Assembly (NCBI GenBank): GCA_030280995.1
Contig: JASXTE010000004.1
Location: 40,916,797-40,980,796 of the forward strand
DNA length: 64,000 nt
Source of the DNA: Hemileia vastatrix
Taxonomy: Eukaryota > Basidiomycota > Pucciniomycetes > Pucciniales > Zaghouaniaceae
Direction of reading: 5' to 3'
Position numbers and translations under genes: made by a program. The notes under the pieces were generated by a model. The model saw nothing but the letters and a program-made list of their open reading frames with translations. It ran no database searches and was not told the origin of the DNA. Every line of letters starts with the position of its first letter. Position 1 is the first letter of the stretch. This document shows, piece by piece, positions 1 to 11,375 of this stretch.

Positions 1-239
1 TTTTAATAAAATAACCTTAATTAAATTAAGCTTATAAGTTAAAATTAAGGTTATAATGTTTATATTAATGGTTATAATGCTTATTTATATAATTATTACA
101 CTATTATATGACTTATATTAATTTAAATAGCTGATACATAGCCTTATAATACTTATTAAGGTGTTAATGTAGTCATAATATACTTATCTTAAGTGATATT
201 AAGTAATTGTACACATACATAGGCTTTTATGTATCATTA

Positions 240-450
240 CTATTATTTCCAATTTCTCATTTCTGCCTATAAATTATAAAATTATTATTTTCTGCTGTAA
301 CTATTAGTTTTATATTATAACAACAACCCTATTGTGAAATCCTTACATTATTGTGTGCCAACGTCCCATCTCTAACTATGAATTATCAAATTATTAATTG
401 CCACATCTATTTTTCAAATAAATTGCACAATAATGGACCCTTAACAAAAA
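240..450. repeat. Harbinger subterminal repeat (two ~110-bp units)
   Basis: Two imperfect tandem units, each a 'cc-atttct-cctat/aactat-gaattat-aaattattatt' block followed by the start of the next. Related copies lie near 49365-49530 (direct) and 45960-46160 (inverted), consistent with long Harbinger terminal repeats. The ends themselves are AT-rich and hard to place. Confidence 0.55.
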
Positions 451-588
451 ATTTCATTGTAAGCATTCATTTTTGTCAATTGGAAAGAAGTTTTAGCTAA
501 TTCTATTAAGAATCCTTTTTTATTTAAATATTAAAACAACTTTTTTGGGTTTTATCTAATTTTTAGTATGTATTACAAACCTAATATA

Positions 589-1690
589 TTAAAATATACC
601 ACCACACCACCTTTTTTTAAAATCTTCTTTAATTTTATATAAATTCTCCATATCATCAGCATTGCATAAATAATTTTCTTTCAGAAATAAAAGCTGTTTA
701 ATCTCACTGCTCCTCATCTCACAGTCCAACTTTTCCAAATATTTTCTCATATTTTGCTGATTAATTTTCATATTTAACTCTTCAAGTTCAATTTTCTATC
801 AAGAATGAGTCATTCCTTTAGAATCAAGATTTTCTCTTTTGTGAGTTCAAGTTGTTCTTGAGCTATTTTTAGTTGTTTTTCTAATATATCTAAGTTTTTT
901 CCAGATAACTCATTACTGTCAAACATAGCTTCAATTTTTTTCAGCTGTGTCATTGTAACATTAAAAACCTTCTTTATTTTCTACTTCAGAAGATTCTGCA
1001 TGTTGGAACTTTTGTGCTGCTTTCTGAAAAAGAGGATGTTCATTATGTGAAGGAGAAGGTGAGGCTGGAAAGCTTCTTTATTCCATTTGGGTGCTTGTTT
1101 GAATAGAAAAACTATGTACACATGATATTTTGTTACTGAAACTGGTTTCTAATGGGGCAATTCTTTGTGCACTCAAATAAATTTCTAAAGGTGAGTTTTT
1201 GTTAGGCTCTAAACACCATTTTGGAGAAAATTTGAGTTTCTCCCAAGCTAATAAACTCTTAAATGTAGTTTTACATTGATCTTGATAGATTGAAAGTTCA
1301 CTTTGGATCCAATTACTTGGGATTGTTCCACTGGTTAGATTTCTCTTGATACCATGATATATATCACTAAATTTAAGATTTGATGTGTTCAAGGCTTACC
1401 ATCTAGTTTTAGATAGAGATTATATTAGCCATTATTCATTTGTTAGATATTTTAGTAGTAATAATCAAAACTTTACTGACCTGATTTTAATCTGTTCAAA
1501 ATCTCTGTAGTGCAGTTTGCTATGAGCATTAAAGTATGCTTCTATTTTCTTGTAAAATTTTTTGACTTAATTCAAAGTAAAAAACTCAGATTTTTCACTA
1601 ACTGATATCTAAGATATTGCTAGTTGTTCATCTTCCTGGGGGTTCCAGTTTGGAGATGGCTTTTTCATACGATTGTTTGACATATTTGTT
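589..1690 (-). pseudogene. Harbinger ORF1, NAM/Myb-like DNA-binding protein (broken)
   Basis: Reads from about 1690 down to 589 on the minus strand. The start matches the remnant at 11375 (PNW-PQE-EQLA, the SANT/Myb-like opening typical of the Harbinger accessory protein). The middle (1392-1078) carries the LKFSDIYHGIK...LLAWEKLKFSPKW block of NAM-like proteins. The charged tail (771-589, KQLLFLKE...IKEDFKKRW) is the usual coiled C-terminus. An intron of about 90 nt is visible on the minus strand between about 1482 and 1391 (donor CAG|GTCAGT, branch CTAAC, acceptor AACTAG). In the family this protein works with the transposase in DNA binding and nuclear import. Frameshifts and stops separate the blocks, so it is not functional. 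Confidence 0.6.
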
Positions 1691-2724
1691 TATTTTTAGT
1701 TGAGAACTCATAGCAAGTAGTTTATAGTAGTCAAAATTGAGAAAATTTGGTAATGAGTAGTGAGTAAAGTGACTTAAAAAGTTATTTTGTGAAACAGTGG
1801 TGGAATAAAGGGCAATATGAAGTATCTTGTTGAGCAATGAAAAATAAAAAACTTGGCAGGGAGAGGTGCAAGTTAATGACACAAAGTAAGTATCTGTAAG
1901 TGTATATACTTACTTGTACCCAAAAAATTACCAAAATGAATAGCTAATGTGAGGTGTAAATGACATGGTGCTGGAATATGGATCAAAGTAAAAGCTAAGT
2001 ATGCATGGAGCGGGGTGTTACTGACATGGTGGTAGATGGCCTAAGTCATGGATCAATTGTAACTCATTTCTAAAGATTTATGAATTTTATGTTTTCAACT
2101 TAATTTTTCAAGTATTCCTTGTTTTTTTTTAGAATTAAAATAATCCATAGTTTTAATTATCAACTTCATTAGTAATCCATAGTCTATTCATTATAATAAT
2201 AGTCTCTAGTCTTTACCTTCCAGTCTAACTTGTATTTAATTCTATTTTCATTCCTCTTTTATTCAATACAGACTTCTCTCTCTATATTATATAAGTAAAT
2301 AATAGATGTCCTTAGTTTTCCTCATCAAACCTATCATTTAATAAATATGTTTGATATCTTGATTTAGAAAATTTCTATTTCTACTTTTGCTCCACTGCTC
2401 CACTTCTTCTCTTCTCTCAAATATATTTACCAACTTATTAATGTTATACTATCAGGCTTTTTTCCTCTAAGTTTTTCCAAATTTTATAGATTTTTGAGCA
2501 AAAGTAGTTCTTTAGAGCATCTAAAGCGGTTTCAGCAAATATTCAGTAGCTATATGCATTTTACTGGCGTCATTTGTTACTTAATTTCAATACTCATCAC
2601 CTGTATGAAAACTCTTTATTTAAACACACATTAAAAAAATACTCATCAATTAGGTAACTCATTCAATAAATACTAGCAGACATCCATTTCACAGTTCAAC
2701 TTATACAAACACATCCCCAATAAT

Positions 2725-3952
2725 ATGGCACAACAATTCATGCACATTATAGATGAACTACAATCTATTAAAGAAGAAGAAGTAATATTTAGAGAACTTT
2801 TGGAGTCAATGAATTCAAGTAATAAATCCCACAAAAAATATTTATTTATCAAAATTACATTGAAGGACATAACCAGCTTATAAAAGACTATTTCAATACT
2901 AATATTACCTTCAAGTGAACTATGTTTCATTGCCGTTTTCACATTGGAAAAACTCTACTTCTTAAAATTTCTAATGATCTACAGCTGAATAATGTGTATT
3001 GGACACAGAGAACTGTAAGTTTAAAAATTGTCTTGTATGTATTCTTTGACTCAATTTAGTATATGACAGTATTTTTGGGGCTAAGTTGGTTTGTCACCTG
3101 AGCAAAAAATAACTTCTTTTCTTTGTCAACTTGTCTATGGAATCACTGCAGATGGAACAGATGAGTATGTCCAAATAGGAGAAAGTACCACCCTAGAATG
3201 TCTAAAAAACTTCATCAAAAACTTCATCACCTTGTATAAGCCTGAATACTTACATGAACCAAGCACCAACAAAATAAAAACCTATTCTAAAGGGGTATGT
3301 GGATTGTGATTTTCATGTATGCCTGGGGACAATAGATGGTATGCACTGTGAGTAGGAAAATTGTCCTGGTGCATGGTTAGGTCAGTTCAAGCAAAAGGAA
3401 CACACCCCTACAATAATTTTAGAAGCATTTGTGTCACAAAACTTGCATTTTTGGCACTGCATTTTTGGTAGTCCTGGAGCTCTGAATGTTATTAACATAC
3501 TTCACTGAAGTCACTTATTTGACAAATTGATCACAGGAGCTCAAGATGAGGTGCATTTTAAAATAAACAAACAGAAATATACTAGAAAATACTATCTAGC
3601 TGATGTTATCTATACACCTTGGTCAACTCTTGTAAAAACAATAAATAACCCTTGGGACAAATCCAGTGAGTATTTTTCTAAAAAACAAGAAGAAGCTGGA
3701 AAGGATATTGAATGTGTGTTTGGTGTTCTTTGAGATCATTGGGGGATTATCAAACAGCCTTGTTGTTTGTGGCATTTAGAGGATGTAAACAGCTTGATGG
3801 TTTGTTGTATTATTCTTCATAGTATGGCCATTGAACACATGTCACCTTCTGACCCTTACCTGATCAACATGCAGCTGGTGAGTGAAGTAATTTTAAAACC
3901 CCTGGACCCACAGCTAATTAACAGTTTAACAAGTAATATTAAGCAAAATTAG
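2725..3952 (+). pseudogene. PIF/Harbinger DDE transposase, copy 1 (broken)
   Basis: The start is chosen at the ATG of MAQQFMHIIDELQSIKEE, which copy 3 shares at 51817. The N-terminal MFH-RF-IGKTLLLKI block is followed by a 55-nt intron, 3015-3069 (GTAAGT...GACAG). The conserved LSPEQKITSFLCQLVYGITADGTDEY block then opens the nuclease domain. The first catalytic Asp survives (TIDGMH). The second is lost (LNVINILH where the family has LNDINVL). The third sits in KDIECVFG, which keeps the Glu but has Arg changed to Cys. Stops fall near 2880, 3300, 3507 and 3731. The protein would cut and paste the element; this copy cannot. Confidence 0.8.
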
Positions 3953-5275
3953 ATTTTACATGATTCAAAAATTCATTTTCAATTGCATATATATCTAAAG
4001 GCCTACAACTGAGAAAATAAAGGAAGAATTTAATAAGTGAGTTTTTCAATTAAATTCCCAAAAGAAATTGATTAATACTTAAAATTATGAAGTGAAATCA
4101 GGCCAGTTGACTATTCTGAGAAGCTATAGGAATATTGGGTTAATATTGAGAGAAATAATTAAACTTTTTATTTAATGTAAATTAAATATTAACTACTTAT
4201 TACCTTTTGATATTTAGATAAGATGATATATGAATTTTTTGAGAGGCTATAGGTAAATAGGTAAATGAAATTTCAAAGCTAGTGGGACAAGAAATCATGG
4301 AGAAAGTCTTATTTTATATATGCTTGTAAATCTTTGATCCAGAAAGAAAAGTGAGGCATTATTCCCCCACTGAAATGATTAGGTGGTTTCTCCTAAACTA
4401 AAATAATAATAATAATAACATTGAAAGAAAAATAGGAGGAGGAAGGATTTGAAAATAGAGAAAAAATAAAATGAGCAAAAAAAAAAAAGAAAAAAAAGAG
4501 GAAGGATTTGAAGATCTTAATCATCCGCTTATAAAATACCAAAAAAATAATATACAAAGCAAAAAAAATAGGAGGCAGAAAGATTTGATAATACTACTTC
4601 TATTTCCCCCCTAAAAAATTGAGAAAATTATTGAGAAATGAAGTATTTAGGATTTGAGAATCCTTCTAATTTTCTTTTTCCTGATTTGTTTAATTTTTTC
4701 TCCTCCTATTTTTTTATGTATTTTCAAATTGGAGGATTAGAATTTTCAAATACTTCCTCCTTTTTTCATTTTTTTTCTCACTATATATATATATATATTT
4801 TGGATTTTCTAATTGGAGGATTAGGATCTTCAAATCCTTCCTCATTTTTTTCCTTTTTTTCTTGCTCATTTTATTTTTTTCTATTTTCTAATTGAAGGAT
4901 TAGGATCTCCAAATCTTTCCTCCTCATATTTTTCCTTCAATGTTTTGTTTATTAATTTTATTTTAGTTTAGTAGAAACTTTTTAATCATTTAATAGCGGG
5001 AATAATTACTCACTCCTCTTGCTGGATGAAGAATTTCAAGGCATATATAAAGTAAGCTTTTCTCTGGGATTTCTTGTATCACTAAATTTGAAATGTATTT
5101 TATTTTATCATTCAACTATTTCCCTATAGCCCCTCACATAAATCTATATATCATCGTAACTAAATAGGTTTTCTTGTCCCACTAACTTTGATATTTATTT
5201 TATTTTATCATTTACCAATTTCCCAATAGCCTCTCAAACAAACCATATATCATTTTTTCTACATATCAGAAGCTA

Positions 5276-6341
5276 CACTACAGAATATAGGTGGTGGAAT
5301 TGTTAGCAAGTCCCCAGTCTGAACTCAGACAGAACTCAGATGGAACGCAGACTGAACTTGTCAGCCAGGCTACTAGACTTATCCAGTAAAATAATTAATT
5401 ATCTTACTGAAATGAAGCCACGCCTTTTTAATTCTTATTAATAATTATTTATCTATTATTTACTTATGTATTACTTACAATTAACTAGCTAAGTACAATA
5501 AGTAGATTTAGTAATTAATAAAAATTAATAAATGTCCCGTATATTTTTACTCCCTAACACCATGCTCAATAATAAAGTTGAAAAGGGAATAAAAATATTA
5601 TTAAAATATTAAAAATCTAAAAAAAAAATTCTTTATTAAGAAATTTAAAATTAAGTTAAAATAACATTTTAAATCAAATGTTCTATACTAAGTGTGACAA
5701 TCTAAGGGAACTCATAATTTATATCAAATAAATATGATACCTTTTATTGACACATCATTTTAGTATATCTTTTTTATATTCACATACTCTCTTTTCAATA
5801 AGTTTTTTCTCTCACACTCTCTAATTGGATGTTTTTAACTCCATGTGTTATCTCTCACCTTTTTCCTATCAAAGGCCCTCTCCTTTTGTACTTTTGAAAC
5901 TCATTTTTTTTACTTACCATTTTTACAACATATCTATTAGATACAATACTTATTACTATTTTTTATAAGTTTAGTACTTACATTACCGTAATTCTAAAAT
6001 ATAAATCATAATAATATTTTAAACCCTTACCTCTTATATATTGAGTAAATTAATTAAAAGAAATAAAACTACGTACCTTGACTTTGAAAGTCCAATATTC
6101 CACTTATACGCCCGTTGGACCTCCAATTGAACCTTCTAGACCAAAAGACCCATTGACAGAGCTCATACTGAACTCATACTGAACTCTACTTAAACACCCA
6201 CCTAAAACTGTTCTGCTGAGTGGTTTTCATCCCTTATTTTATGTTTTCTTTGTCAATAGCTCAATGTGTGCTCAATCTGTGGTGAATTTGAGTCCAAGGT
6301 TGCAGACTTGCTAACAAGTTGGCCCCCCATATTGTGTGGTG
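5276..6341. mobile_element. Small TIR element nested in the hairpin, split by a solo LTR
   Basis: The ends are imperfect terminal inverted repeats of about 37 bp. The left reads CACTACAGAATATAGG..., the right (reverse complement) CACCACACAATATGGG..., and both contain GTTAGCAAGTC. Without the 800-bp solo LTR inside, the element is about 260 bp, a MITE-like size. It holds several direct copies of CTGAACTCA and no coding capacity. The transposase family is not identifiable. Confidence 0.55.
5359..6158 (+). repeat. Solo LTR related to chromovirus A
   Basis: Begins TGTCAGCCAGGCTACTAGAC, like the LTRs at 14777 and 22724, and ends ...CTTCTAGACCAAAAG...TTGACA. The length is 800 bp. Flanking pentamers are GAACT (5354-5358) and GAGCT (6159-6163), a target duplication with one mismatch. 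This fits an insertion followed by LTR-LTR recombination. It is older than element A because it differs at many positions. Confidence 0.85.
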
Positions 6342-7011
6342 TTAATAATTAGTTAATAGTAAATTTATATTAAATTAAATATACATCATTGTCTCTTAAT
6401 ATCAAAAGGTAATAACTTTGAAATGTAAAATATATTAACATATACCTATTTCCCTACAGGCCCTCAAACATATTGATATATCATTGTCACTAAATATTAA
6501 AAAAAAATTAATTTTTTCTGTCTTTTAAAAATTTATTAATATATCATAATCTAGTTGCTAAATTTTAAATTTTTCTCAAAACTGTTAATCATCTATCCAT
6601 CTTTTCATTAAATCCCCCTTCATATCTTTAAAAATGGCTAACTCTCTCAGTGTTTCACAGTCCTTTTCTTTCAAGATAAGTAACTACATATCATTATCAT
6701 ATTTCTTTTTCTCAACCAAAATTCTTTCCTTGGTAAGATGATTTTTTTTTCAAAAAATACTATTCGTGTTTTCCATGGTTGAGGCACATCTTTCATCAAG
6801 ATTACTGTATCTTTCCACCAATAGAGACTTTGAATCTTCTGAGGTGCATTCATTTTATCATTTTTTTTGGAAGCCTTTATTCCAATGGGATGTGTAGAAT
6901 AAGAAAAAGAAGGTAAAGGACTATCAGGTTCATTTTTCAGGTCCTCAATTCCATTTGTATGGCTAGAGGTGAGATCAACTGAGTTAGAAGCAGTGGGTTT
7001 GGTGGTACCAA

Positions 7012-7289
7012 TGTAGAAAGACACAGTTCTATAATACTTATCTATAGACACATTCTGAGATGGGTTGGTTCTTCTTTCCAAACAGAAAACTATTTAAAAA
7101 AAGAAGTGCCTGCCACTTTAATTTTAAGACAGTGAAAGCACATATATAAGTATGGTTATCTGACTTTGTTGGAGAAGAAAATAGAGTAAACTTGTAGAGA
7201 TTTTTGTTAAGAAAAAGTGAAATATATATTTTAATATAAGTAATTACTCTGTTTGCTAAATATATTCTCAGAAAGCACTAGTATCTTCT
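7012..7289 (-). repeat. 3' LTR-like direct repeat of the gag-only element
   Basis: Clearly similar to 9714-9993 over about 278 bp, including the GAACCAACCCATCT complement and the TAACTTTGTTGGAGAAG stretch. The neighbouring segment 6671-7011 reads on the minus strand as a leader/gag-start-like fragment, so a second truncated copy may abut it. Confidence 0.6.
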
Positions 7290-7506
7290 TTAAAAATAAT
7301 TTATCTTCTTTTTCTTTTTGAAGTGCATTACACCTCATCCGTGTATGACCTTCTTTATTACAGTAATAACATACCATTGAAGAAAACAGAGATGGTTGAG
7401 GAGTAAATCTAAGCTTGGGTTTAGCCGCTTCCCTTAATTTCTTCTCCAATGCTTCAATCCTGTGATATTGTCTTGGCTTTTGGGGTTGGCGTTGTGGTAT
7501 GCGCAT
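7231..7506 (-). pseudogene. Retroelement zinc-knuckle fragment (nucleocapsid part of Gag)
   Basis: Ninety-one codons with a classic CX2CX4HX4C knuckle (CYYCNKEGHTRMRC, residues about 46-59), preceded by a basic, proline-rich stretch and a short helix (IEALEKKLREAAKP). This is the RNA-binding nucleocapsid portion of a Gag protein. The reading frame runs on into the adjacent repeat, and no pol follows. The upstream capsid part lies at 8761-9753 on the same strand, separated by about 1.2 kb that looks inserted. Confidence 0.6.
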
Positions 7507-7559
7507 GGCAGGTAACTTCTCTTTTAGACCAATAAGCTTGTGTATCCCAGGAAGAACAA

Positions 7560-8530
7560 AGGAGAAGCATAGCCCAGAAGATAGTTCTATTATAAATATG
7601 TAATTATGGTTTTAAAAGAAAAAAGCAAAAGAGAAGCGCGGAAGGGGATTTAGGGTCTGTGCACTTGGATTTTACAGTGGGATGTGCCACATAAAGGAAT
7701 TATCAACTTAGTAGTGAAAGCGCTGAACATTATGGATTTTGATTTTCCAATAATTGTGTGTTATGCGTTAAGGAAGGAATTATGGCACAAAGAAGTCCTC
7801 AAATACATAGTATAATCCACTGCAGCTAGTGTGGTAACATACTGAAATAGGTAATGTAAGGTGCAGAGGCTAATTAGTTAAGTAAATTGTCAGAACTATG
7901 GACTTAGTAATGAAACGAGGAGAAGGGGGACTCAATCACAAAATCACCCAAGATTCAAAGAGACTAGGGTCAGTGCTGAAAGGTGAAAATGTGGGAAGTA
8001 GCGCTGAAACAATGCAAAGGTACAATCATAAAGGCGCATATGAAACATGAGTGAAACAAGTAAATACTAGTTTTAGTAGGCTTAGGGTATGTTTAGGCGC
8101 TGTAGTTGTTACAAGCGGTGTATTTAGTTTACTAATGAATTAGTTAGTGTTTTTTTAATGTGGTGCTAGAAACAGCACTTGAGATCCACTAGGGAACTGT
8201 GTCTGGAGCGCTGAAAAATATAAGAAGGAAAGGCTATCTTATAGGAGAGGAAAAAGAGTGAGGAAAAAGATTATTATTTAGATAAGTCATTATGACTACA
8301 AACATTAGAGCTTCATATTATATACTTTTGAAATACGTTGTGATATATAGCGATTTTGTCTAATTTTTTGATACTCTGATAAAAAGTTCATGCATCTGTG
8401 TGTCTATTTCATATAGTTTAGTGAAAAAGCGCAACACAGAGGGAATATATAGATTCAGTAGGATAAACTGTTATTAGAGTTATTTTATTGCTATAATAAG
8501 GCATATTCAGAGAGAGAGCTTCAAGAAGGA
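7560..8530 (-). repeat. Inverted-repeat partner of 9995-10650
   Basis: Reverse-complement similarity is seen between 8400-8530 (...GAGCTTCAAGAAGGAG) and 9995-10060 (CTCCCTCTTTAAGCTCTCT...), with matching order further in, such as the runs near 8230-8260 and 10170-10210. No gene is visible. It may be an inserted LTR or other element splitting the gag region. Boundaries are approximate. Confidence 0.35.
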
Positions 8531-8760
8531 GTAGCTGTGGATATTAGCACTTATTAAGAATAGAAATATCCAGATAGTAATATTTATTTTTCCTTATTTT
8601 TTAACTCATCTCTCAACTCATAAGCTATCTAGTCAGATACTAGTATTACAAATTATTGCTCTGTCTTTAAAGTAAGAGTGGAAGGCTCTTCTTTTTCGGA
8701 ATTGAAAAGAAGAACCAACCCATCTTGCATTGTCTCTACTGCTTAGTACTTTAGAACTCT

Positions 8761-9753
8761 CTACAGCATTGAAGATGGCGATCCAGTATTAGGCAACACC
8801 TCTACCTCCCCTTCATCCTCCAAGGAAACCCTAGCTGCTTGGTGCTCTACCAAAAGCAACTTCATCTCAGCTTCCACTGGCGTTTCTACAGCCTCCAGTC
8901 CTGGGTACTTATAGTCCCTGTTTTTCTTCCTAACCAGCTTACCTTTGTTATCAAGGCACCTCTTTGCCCAATCTTCAACCTCAGGCACTAGCACCTCACA
9001 AAACCAAGGTAATGATGCACTAGAATCACTAAAATCTTTTTTACTAACCAAATAATCCACTACCTGATCAAATTCTTGTTGAAATTATTTAAACTCTTTA
9101 GGGTCTCTGATACCCCCTCTAGCCTTTACTCTGTTTACCAAGACATCTAGGTCCTTAATTGTATACCTTGTCTCCTCAGTAAGTTTAGGCCATCTTTTCA
9201 ACATCTGTGCTTTTAACACCATCCAGTTGCATTTCTCATGACCATCCAGTTCCTCTAGATTGTCTTTACATTCATTTGAAACAAAAAATAAAACTTGATG
9301 CACCATATCATAATCTGATGCTCCATGTACCTCCTCCAGTTGCTCAAAACTTCTCAAAAACTTCTGAGTGTTGATTCCAGTAAATTAAAAGCTTTCATCC
9401 TTGCACCTAATAATTGTCAAAACATTAGGCGGTAACAACACTGTAGAATTGGGAAATTTAGCCCTCTCCTAAGTGACTTTAGAAGTGGTAGCTGTAAGAT
9501 CCATACTACCTTGTCAAAAAAAAAACCAAATACCAACTATATTCTTTCAATACAGTCCTACACTATCCTCTGATAATGGCTCAATCCACTTAGTGTAGAC
9601 CCTACAACTCTTCTTCTGAAGCACCAGCTTGATTACATCATCTTTCATGAAACCCTGAAAAGAAGTGAAAATAACCATAATTACAATCTGTCTTCCACTG
9701 TTGGGACACCGATTGTAGAAAGAGACAGTTTTATAATAATTAGCTATAGACAC
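8761..9753 (-). pseudogene. Gag-like capsid region of the minus-strand retroelement (broken)
   Basis: Two adjacent open stretches read as one protein. The first (9357-9085) is helical with SFEQLEEVHGASDYDMVHQV...WMVLKAQMLKRW and matches my recollection of a rust Gag-like family with a 'WE-LK-EM-RRWG' core. The second (9060-8761) continues the helical domain (FCEVLVPEVEDWAKRCLD...EAEMKLLLVEHQAARVSLE). A frame change near 9070-9085 and a stop near 9390 break it. The 9753-9547 stretch is leader plus N-terminus. The role would be particle assembly. Identification is by pattern only. Confidence 0.45.
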
Positions 9754-9994
9754 AGTCCAAGATGGGTTGGTTCTTCTTTCAAAACATAAAACTATTTAAA
9801 AAATGAAGTGTCTGCCACTCTAATTTTAAAAACAGTGAATGCACGTATAATAATTATGGTTATCTAACTTTGTTGGAGAAGAAAATAGAGTAAACTTGTA
9901 GAGATTTTTGTTAAGAAACAGGGAAATATATATTTTAATATAAGTAATCAATCTGTTGGCTAAATCTATTCTCATTAAGTGCTAGTATCCTCAG

Positions 9995-10650
9995 TCACTC
10001 CCTCTTTAAGCTCTCTATTCAACACTATCCTTACTGTAACAATAAAATTACTCTACAGCACTACTTCTGGTATGCACACCTGTTATGAACAAAAAAATAA
10101 AATATATCTATTTTCTCATTTATCTATTACACTCTATACTGTAGTCTGTACACATGTCTCCTCTCTCTATTTTTTTCTCTAAAAGATTAGTGCTGTTTAT
10201 ATATACCTGTAAATTCAGTGCCCTACCCCTATGCTCTTTTCCCCTACTTGTTTTCCTGCATAGGTTTAGCGCTATACAAGAATATAAAACAGTATCTAAA
10301 TATCACATTAGTCTATGTAAAATTGTTAGCGTAAGTCTTGGCTCTAATAGTGCCTGAAACTCCACTCTCCTGATATTCCTGACTTAATAATAGGAAGTGT
10401 ACCATCTTTGTACCTATTTTATAACCCATGCTCACCACATGAGTCCCTGCTAATAGTGAAACCATCTGCACTAAGCAAATGACTTCCCTATTTCAGATCT
10501 TACTTGCTACTCCTTTCTTTGAGCACGAGTTGCAACCTATTTGCTCTTCTAGTGCAACCTTCTTTCTTTGATGCATTTTTCATCTCAACAGGTGAACACT
10601 GCTTTACCTAAAAGGCATCATCATTATCTAGGTGTGATTTTTTATGCCAT
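9995..10650 (+). repeat. Inverted-repeat partner of 7560-8530
   Basis: Directly abuts the 5' repeat of the gag-only element. It is AT-rich, has no convincing gene and matches the inserted segment inside that element in opposite orientation. The short open frames here look like chance. Confidence 0.35.
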
Positions 10651-10653
10651 TGC

Positions 10654-11375
10654 TCATTGCTGTTCCTTAACTCCGTAGTATGCCTCTATTGCTTCCCATG
10701 ACTCTAGCAAGTACATACCATATTTTCTTGTCCTATAGTCCATACTATGTACTTTTCCCTGATCTTTTTCTTGCCGTAGCTCATAAATCCATAGTACAAA
10801 AAAAACTGGGCACAGAGAGTTTATTTTATCTGCGCTTTTGAAAGCCCCTTGGTTGTGCTTCCTGCTACCTAAGAAATTTGCTGCATTACTGAGAGATGTG
10901 CACCACATTGATTCTTCACTTTGGTGCATATCTCAGTTTTTCCCATGCAACTAAACATTTAAAAGAAGTTTTGTTCTGATCATGAAAAACTGAGAGTGCT
11001 GTTCTTAACCGGTTGGTTGTGGAAGAGCCACTAGGCAGATTTTGTTCAATAGCATTGTATATTGCACTAAATTTTAGAGTTGTTGTGTTTACTGCTTGCC
11101 ATCTAGAGTACAATGTTATAAAAATTTAATTAGTTTTGATTCTTATTTTTTTTGTAAATACAAAGAATTCACCAAATTCAAATCTGTTCCCAATCACAAT
11201 AGTGTAGTTTGCTGAATTGGTTAAAGTGTGCTTCTATCTTTTTGTAAAATGTCTCTCCAACTTGGTATGTGGAGCACTCAGGTTGCTCGCTGATGCTTAT
11301 CCATGACAAAGCAAGTTGTTCTTCTTCTTGGGGGTGCCAATTAGGAGACCTTTTTTTCTTAGATTCAGTTGGCAT
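10654..11375 (-). pseudogene. Harbinger ORF1, NAM/Myb-like protein, solitary remnant
   Basis: The exon 1-like part (11375-11178) opens MPTESKKKRSPNWHPQEEEQ and contains the SANT/Myb-like helix region up to YCDWEQI. The exon 2-like part (11113-10916) reads SRWQAVNTTTLKFSAIYNAI...LLAWEKLRYAPK, the NAM-like block. A frame shift near 10920 leads into the tail (10929-10654). An intron lies between about 11160 and 11113 (acceptor CTCTAG on the minus strand), at the same place as in the copy at 1391-1482. A TGA in exon 1 replaces the codon after EQI. No transposase accompanies it, so it is an orphan fragment. Confidence 0.65.

Larger units (their letters stand above)
205..4135 (+). mobile_element. 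PIF/Harbinger DNA transposon, copy 1 (degenerate)
   Basis: A two-gene Harbinger-type element. It has a minus-strand NAM/Myb-like ORF1 (about 590-1690) and a plus-strand DDE transposase (2725-3952). The left end holds a subterminal repeat that recurs in inverted form at the right end of copy 2 (about 45960-46180) and in direct form at the left end of copy 3 (from about 49360), which fixes the element type. Copies 1 and 3 are homologous over their whole length and continue into the same hairpin element, so they descend from one composite. Both genes are broken. The right terminal repeat seen in copy 2 is not found here; the hairpin element lies in its place. Exact ends are uncertain. Confidence 0.7.
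4140..6520. mobile_element. Long hairpin (foldback) element, copy 1
   Basis: A non-coding foldback structure. The left arm (about 4140-4610) and right arm (about 4620-5275, resuming at 6342) are inverted copies: the 'gagaaagtctta...cttga' stretch near 4300 pairs with 'ttcaaggcatatat...tttctctggga' near 5035, and 'ggaggaaggatttgaa' units on the left face 'ttcaaatcctt-ctcc' units on the right. Roughly 100-bp repeats (CCACTAACTTTGA...CCCTATAGCCTCTCAAA) sit at both ends. The same structure follows Harbinger copy 3 at 53215-64000. The right part is interrupted by a small TIR element that holds a solo LTR. The outer boundary near 6520 is approximate. Confidence 0.6.
7012..9993 (-). mobile_element. 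Gag-only LTR element on the minus strand
   Basis: Two direct repeats of about 280 bp (7012-7289 and 9714-9993) bound a segment that carries only Gag-like coding fragments: a capsid-like region (9753-8761) and a zinc knuckle (7506-7231). I see no protease, RT or integrase. Each repeat starts TGTAGAAAG on the plus strand, so the element-sense end is CA. On the minus strand the 5' repeat is followed by GGTGTCCCAACAGTGG, a possible primer site, and a purine-rich run precedes the other repeat. No target duplication was found. It looks like a non-autonomous or deleted retroelement. About 1 kb in its middle appears to be a separate insertion. Confidence 0.55.

Noticed and set aside
2673..2942. 89-codon minus-strand frame
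   Set aside because: Antisense to the N-terminus of Harbinger transposase copy 1.
4638..4895. Phe/Ser-rich open frame (and 63268-63486, 48419-48712)
   Set aside because: Falls in T-rich repeat units of hairpin elements; the residue bias comes from the repeats.
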